Below the pieces are notes generated by a model. It ran no database searches and was not told where the DNA came from. It was given only the letters and a program-made list of their open reading frames with translations. A stretch of 7,957 nt of DNA from an uncultured Ruminococcus sp. (GTDB lineage Bacteria > Bacillota > Clostridia > Oscillospirales > Ruminococcaceae), in assembly GCA_946531975.1 (NCBI GenBank), contig CAMNAY010000070.1, forward strand, positions 1-7,957, written 5' to 3'. How positions within the stretch are numbered: position 1 is the first letter of the stretch; each line of letters begins with the position of its first letter. Of this stretch, positions 6,006 to 7,957 are shown piece after piece. Position numbers and translations under genes: made by a program.

Positions 6006-6935
6006 TTACGAAAGGATGCCCTCCGCAGGCAGCAGATGCATCCGCGCCTGAATATCCCGCTGGATCTGCACACTCAGTGCATCAAGGGAATCGAATCTGC
6101 GCTCCTGACGGATAAACCGGCAGAGCGTCACGGGAAGCAGGGAACCGACCAGTTCACCGCTCCAGCCGATCAGATGCGTTTCCGCGATCGGCTCCGCCTC
6201 GCCGCCTGTTACGGTCGGGCGCACGCCGATATTCGTGATTGCCGGAACCCAGATGTCATTGATCTCCGCGAAGGAAGCGTAGACACCTCTGCGCGGCACG
6301 CACTGCCACGGCTCAAAGCTCTGGTTCGCAGTCGGGAAGCCGAGTTTTTCGCCTGCAAGATGCAGTCCGGTGTTCACATGCGCGAGGATCTGATAATCAG
6401 AGCCCAGCAGCATGTTCGCCTTGGTGATCTGTCCGCTCTCAAGCAGAAACCGGATATGGCTGGATGAAACAGGCATTCCGTCCGCATCCTTCACCTGCGG
6501 GACGACAATCGTCTCAAAGCCAAGCTTATGTCCGAAGCGGCGAAGCTCCGCCGCACCGCATGCAGCATGCTTTCCGAAGCGGAAATCCGCACCGACCACG
6601 ACTGTATCGACGGAAACTGTCTCCTTCAGGATCTGACGGCAGTAGCTTTCGCCGTCCATCTCCTGAATCTCGCCAAACGGCAGTGCAAAGACAGCATCCG
6701 CGCCGCAGGTCGTCAGCAGGCGGCGCTTCTGTTCATCATGATAGATATAATGCACCGGTCTCCCCTGCTTTTTCGGCATGGAATCCGCGGCAAAGGTCAC
6801 GACATGGCAGGCGCCGTGCGACACTGCCTGTGCCAGTACGCGTCGATGACCGAGATGAACGCCGTCAAACACGCCGAGTGCCGCAACGATATGGTTGCAG
6901 CGCGGATTCGGCGCTTCATGCAGCTCCTGCATCAT
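6006..6935 (-). CDS. ribF: Bifunctional riboflavin kinase / FAD synthetase
   Basis: The 309-residue enzyme phosphorylates riboflavin to FMN and adenylates FMN to FAD in the cytoplasm. The N-terminal nucleotidyltransferase domain shows GVFDGVHLGHR (21-31, the HxGH-type nucleotide site), GADFRFGK (115-122) and SSSHIR (157-162). The C-terminal flavokinase domain shows LGFPTAN (198-204), RGVYA (216-220), NIGVRPT (235-241) and FIRQERRFDSLDAL (274-287). Length and domain order are normal. Two adjacent ATG codons begin the frame; the first (6935) is 9 bases from an AGGAGG site, the second 12, so the first is chosen. It follows truB by 14 bases and is probably on the same transcript; truB-ribF is a widely conserved pair. 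About 150 bases without a gene follow it. No FMN riboswitch is present in this window. Confidence 0.96.
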   Translation of the reverse strand: MMQELHEAPNPRCNHIVAALGVFDGVHLGHRRVLAQAVSHGACHVVTFAADSMPKKQGRPVHYIYHDEQKRRLLTTCGADAVFALPFGEIQEMDGESYCRQILKETVSVDTVVVGADFRFGKHAACGAAELRRFGHKLGFETIVVPQVKDADGMPVSSSHIRFLLESGQITKANMLLGSDYQILAHVNTGLHLAGEKLGFPTANQSFEPWQCVPRRGVYASFAEINDIWVPAITNIGVRPTVTGGEAEPIAETHLIGWSGELVGSLLPVTLCRFIRQERRFDSLDALSVQIQRDIQARMHLLPAEGILS

Positions 6936-6944
6936 GTTCAGGTA

Positions 6945-6952
6945 CCTCCTTA
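6945..6952 (-). promoter_or_regulatory. ribF ribosome-binding site overlapping the truB stop codon
   Basis: The minus strand reads TAAGGAGG, where TAA (6950-6952) ends truB and AGGAGG is the ribF Shine-Dalgarno, 9 bases before the first ribF ATG. It settles the ribF start and points to coupled translation of truB and ribF. Confidence 0.8.
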
Positions 6953-7849
6953 TAAATTTTTGAATACGCGCAGGATCTGATTCTCCGGATCGGGCTGTGC
7001 CAGACCGAAGAATGTGCCGTCAGAACCGTAAACGCGGTACCGCTCCGCACCGGCAGTCAGTCCGCGGAGTGCGCGGAGACTGAGCTTAACACCGTTCCGG
7101 TAATGACCGGACTGTGACGGCGTCAGATGCAGTGCAGGCAGCGAAGCAAACAGGCTGTCCGTCGGGACGATCAGCTCTGCCAGACGGTTTTCGTCCGCAG
7201 CAGCTTGTACCTGCGGGAAGCTGTATGCCTGCTCCAGCACAAATCCGCAGGCTGCTGTCCGGATCAGCGAGGTCATACATGCCCCGCAGCCGAGCGCCTG
7301 CCCGATGTCATGCAGAATTGTGCGGACATACGTGCCTTTTCCGCAGGTGATCTCGACCGAACCGGTGCCGGTTTCCGCATCGTATGACAGCAGTGTCACC
7401 GCCGACACATGCACCCGCCGCGCCGGACGCTCGATCTCCCTGCCTGCTCTTGCCAGCTCATAGAGCCGCTTTCCGTTGATCTGCACCGCAGAATACATCG
7501 GCGGAATCTGGTCGATCTCTCCGGTAAACTGCGGCAGGACGGCGTGCAGCATCTCCTCAGTCACCGCAGCCGCATGTGTTTCCAGAACGGTTCCGGTGCT
7601 GTCCTGCGTATCTGTCACCGTGCCGAGCTGAAAGCCCGCACGGTATGTTTTTGTTTCGTCCGGCAGAATATCGCATGCTCTCGCCGCAGTGCCGACCAGC
7701 ACCGGCAGCACGCCCTCTGCCATCGGATCCAGCGTACCGGTATGACCCAGACGCTTCATTTTTAAGATGCCCCGCAGCTTGCCGATCACATCGAAGGATG
7801 TGAAGCCCTGCGGCTTGTTCATGACCAGTACCCCGCGCAGCTCCGTCAT
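6950..7849 (-). CDS. truB: tRNA pseudouridine-55 synthase
   Basis: This 299-residue enzyme converts U55 in the T-loop of most tRNAs to pseudouridine. The sequence has GVLVMNKPQGFTSFDVI (6-22), the catalytic motif RLGHTGTLDPMAEGVLPV (33-50) with the nucleophilic aspartate at 41, the substrate-contact motif PPMYSAVQINGKRLYELARAG (116-136), and CGKGTYVRTILHDIG (169-183). A C-terminal region from about 235 (LHLTPSQSGHYRNGVKL) fits the PUA-like RNA-binding domain. The motif that usually reads LRRT.xG.F is here LIRTAACGF (195-203), with Cys at the usual Gly; this is a mild oddity. The start codon overlaps the stop of the upstream DHH phosphoesterase gene (ATGA), with GGAGG inside that gene 10 bases ahead. 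Length and architecture match bacterial TruB. Confidence 0.97.
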   Translation of the reverse strand: MTELRGVLVMNKPQGFTSFDVIGKLRGILKMKRLGHTGTLDPMAEGVLPVLVGTAARACDILPDETKTYRAGFQLGTVTDTQDSTGTVLETHAAAVTEEMLHAVLPQFTGEIDQIPPMYSAVQINGKRLYELARAGREIERPARRVHVSAVTLLSYDAETGTGSVEITCGKGTYVRTILHDIGQALGCGACMTSLIRTAACGFVLEQAYSFPQVQAAADENRLAELIVPTDSLFASLPALHLTPSQSGHYRNGVKLSLRALRGLTAGAERYRVYGSDGTFFGLAQPDPENQILRVFKNL

Positions 7850-7957
7850 TGCAGCGACGCCTCCGCCGCCTGCATCAGTGCCGCACAGACCTCCTCCGGC
7901 GCACCCTCCTTCACGGAGCAGCCGCTCGCCTTGATATGTCCGCCGCCGCCGAATTTC
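7846..7957 (-). CDS. nrnA: DHH/DHHA1 phosphoesterase (NrnA-like), C-terminal end
   Basis: Only the last 36 residues and the stop codon fall in the window; the rest lies beyond the right edge. The fragment starts KFGGGGHIKASGCSV, the GGGGH motif of the DHHA1 domain that binds nucleic-acid substrate in this family, followed by a helix (PEEVCAALMQAAEASL) that ends the protein. NrnA-type enzymes degrade very short RNA oligonucleotides, and many also dephosphorylate 3'-phosphoadenosine 5'-phosphate. The position directly before truB is typical in Firmicutes and favours NrnA over RecJ or GdpP, which share the motif. The stop TGA overlaps the truB ATG by four bases. Confidence 0.85.
   Translation of the reverse strand, partial: KFGGGGHIKASGCSVKEGAPEEVCAALMQAAEASLQ

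Noticed and set aside
5811..6467. Plus-strand frame of 218 codons spanning the ribF/ATPase gap
   Set aside because: Most of it is antisense to ribF, with no recognisable motif; the open frame follows from codon bias of the opposite strand.

Overview
Every gene I can support lies on the minus strand, so transcription runs from high to low coordinates. The window appears to be chromosomal DNA of a moderately GC-rich Gram-positive bacterium, most likely a Clostridia member of the Ruminococcus/Oscillospiraceae type. That assignment is inferred from strong GGAGG ribosome-binding sites, the nrnA-truB-ribF order, a carboxynorspermidine synthase-type gene, and a Gld-like ABC cassette joined to a DUF4340 protein. 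No rRNA, tRNA, CRISPR array, transposase or phage gene was seen.

The right part (7957 to about 6006) is a conserved RNA/cofactor block: the last 36 codons of a DHH/DHHA1 phosphoesterase (NrnA-like), then truB (tRNA pseudouridine-55 synthase), then ribF (riboflavin kinase/FAD synthetase). The genes are tightly packed: nrnA and truB overlap as ATGA, and the truB stop codon is part of the ribF ribosome-binding site.

About 150 bases follow without a gene (5856-6005). They hold a weak terminator-like hairpin after ribF, a 15-base inverted repeat next to a possible -10 box, and a strong two-part hairpin just upstream of the next ribosome-binding site. I read this as the boundary between two transcription units.

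The middle (5855 to 944) is a four-gene cassette: a GldA-like ABC ATPase, a GldF-like ABC-2 permease, a GldG-like membrane-anchored auxiliary protein and a DUF4340 protein. The junctions are TGATG, TAAGGAGG and ATGA, which suggests translational coupling and one complex at the membrane. The substrate is unknown. The named Gld proteins come from Bacteroidetes gliding motility; nothing here indicates gliding, so this is probably a related envelope ABC system of unknown role. It is the least understood system in the window.

The left part (943 to 1) has a 7-bp perfect hairpin after the DUF4340 gene, an uncharacterised 94-residue protein, and the N-terminal 189 residues of a saccharopine dehydrogenase-fold enzyme resembling carboxynorspermidine/carboxyspermidine synthase (polyamine synthesis), cut off by the window edge.
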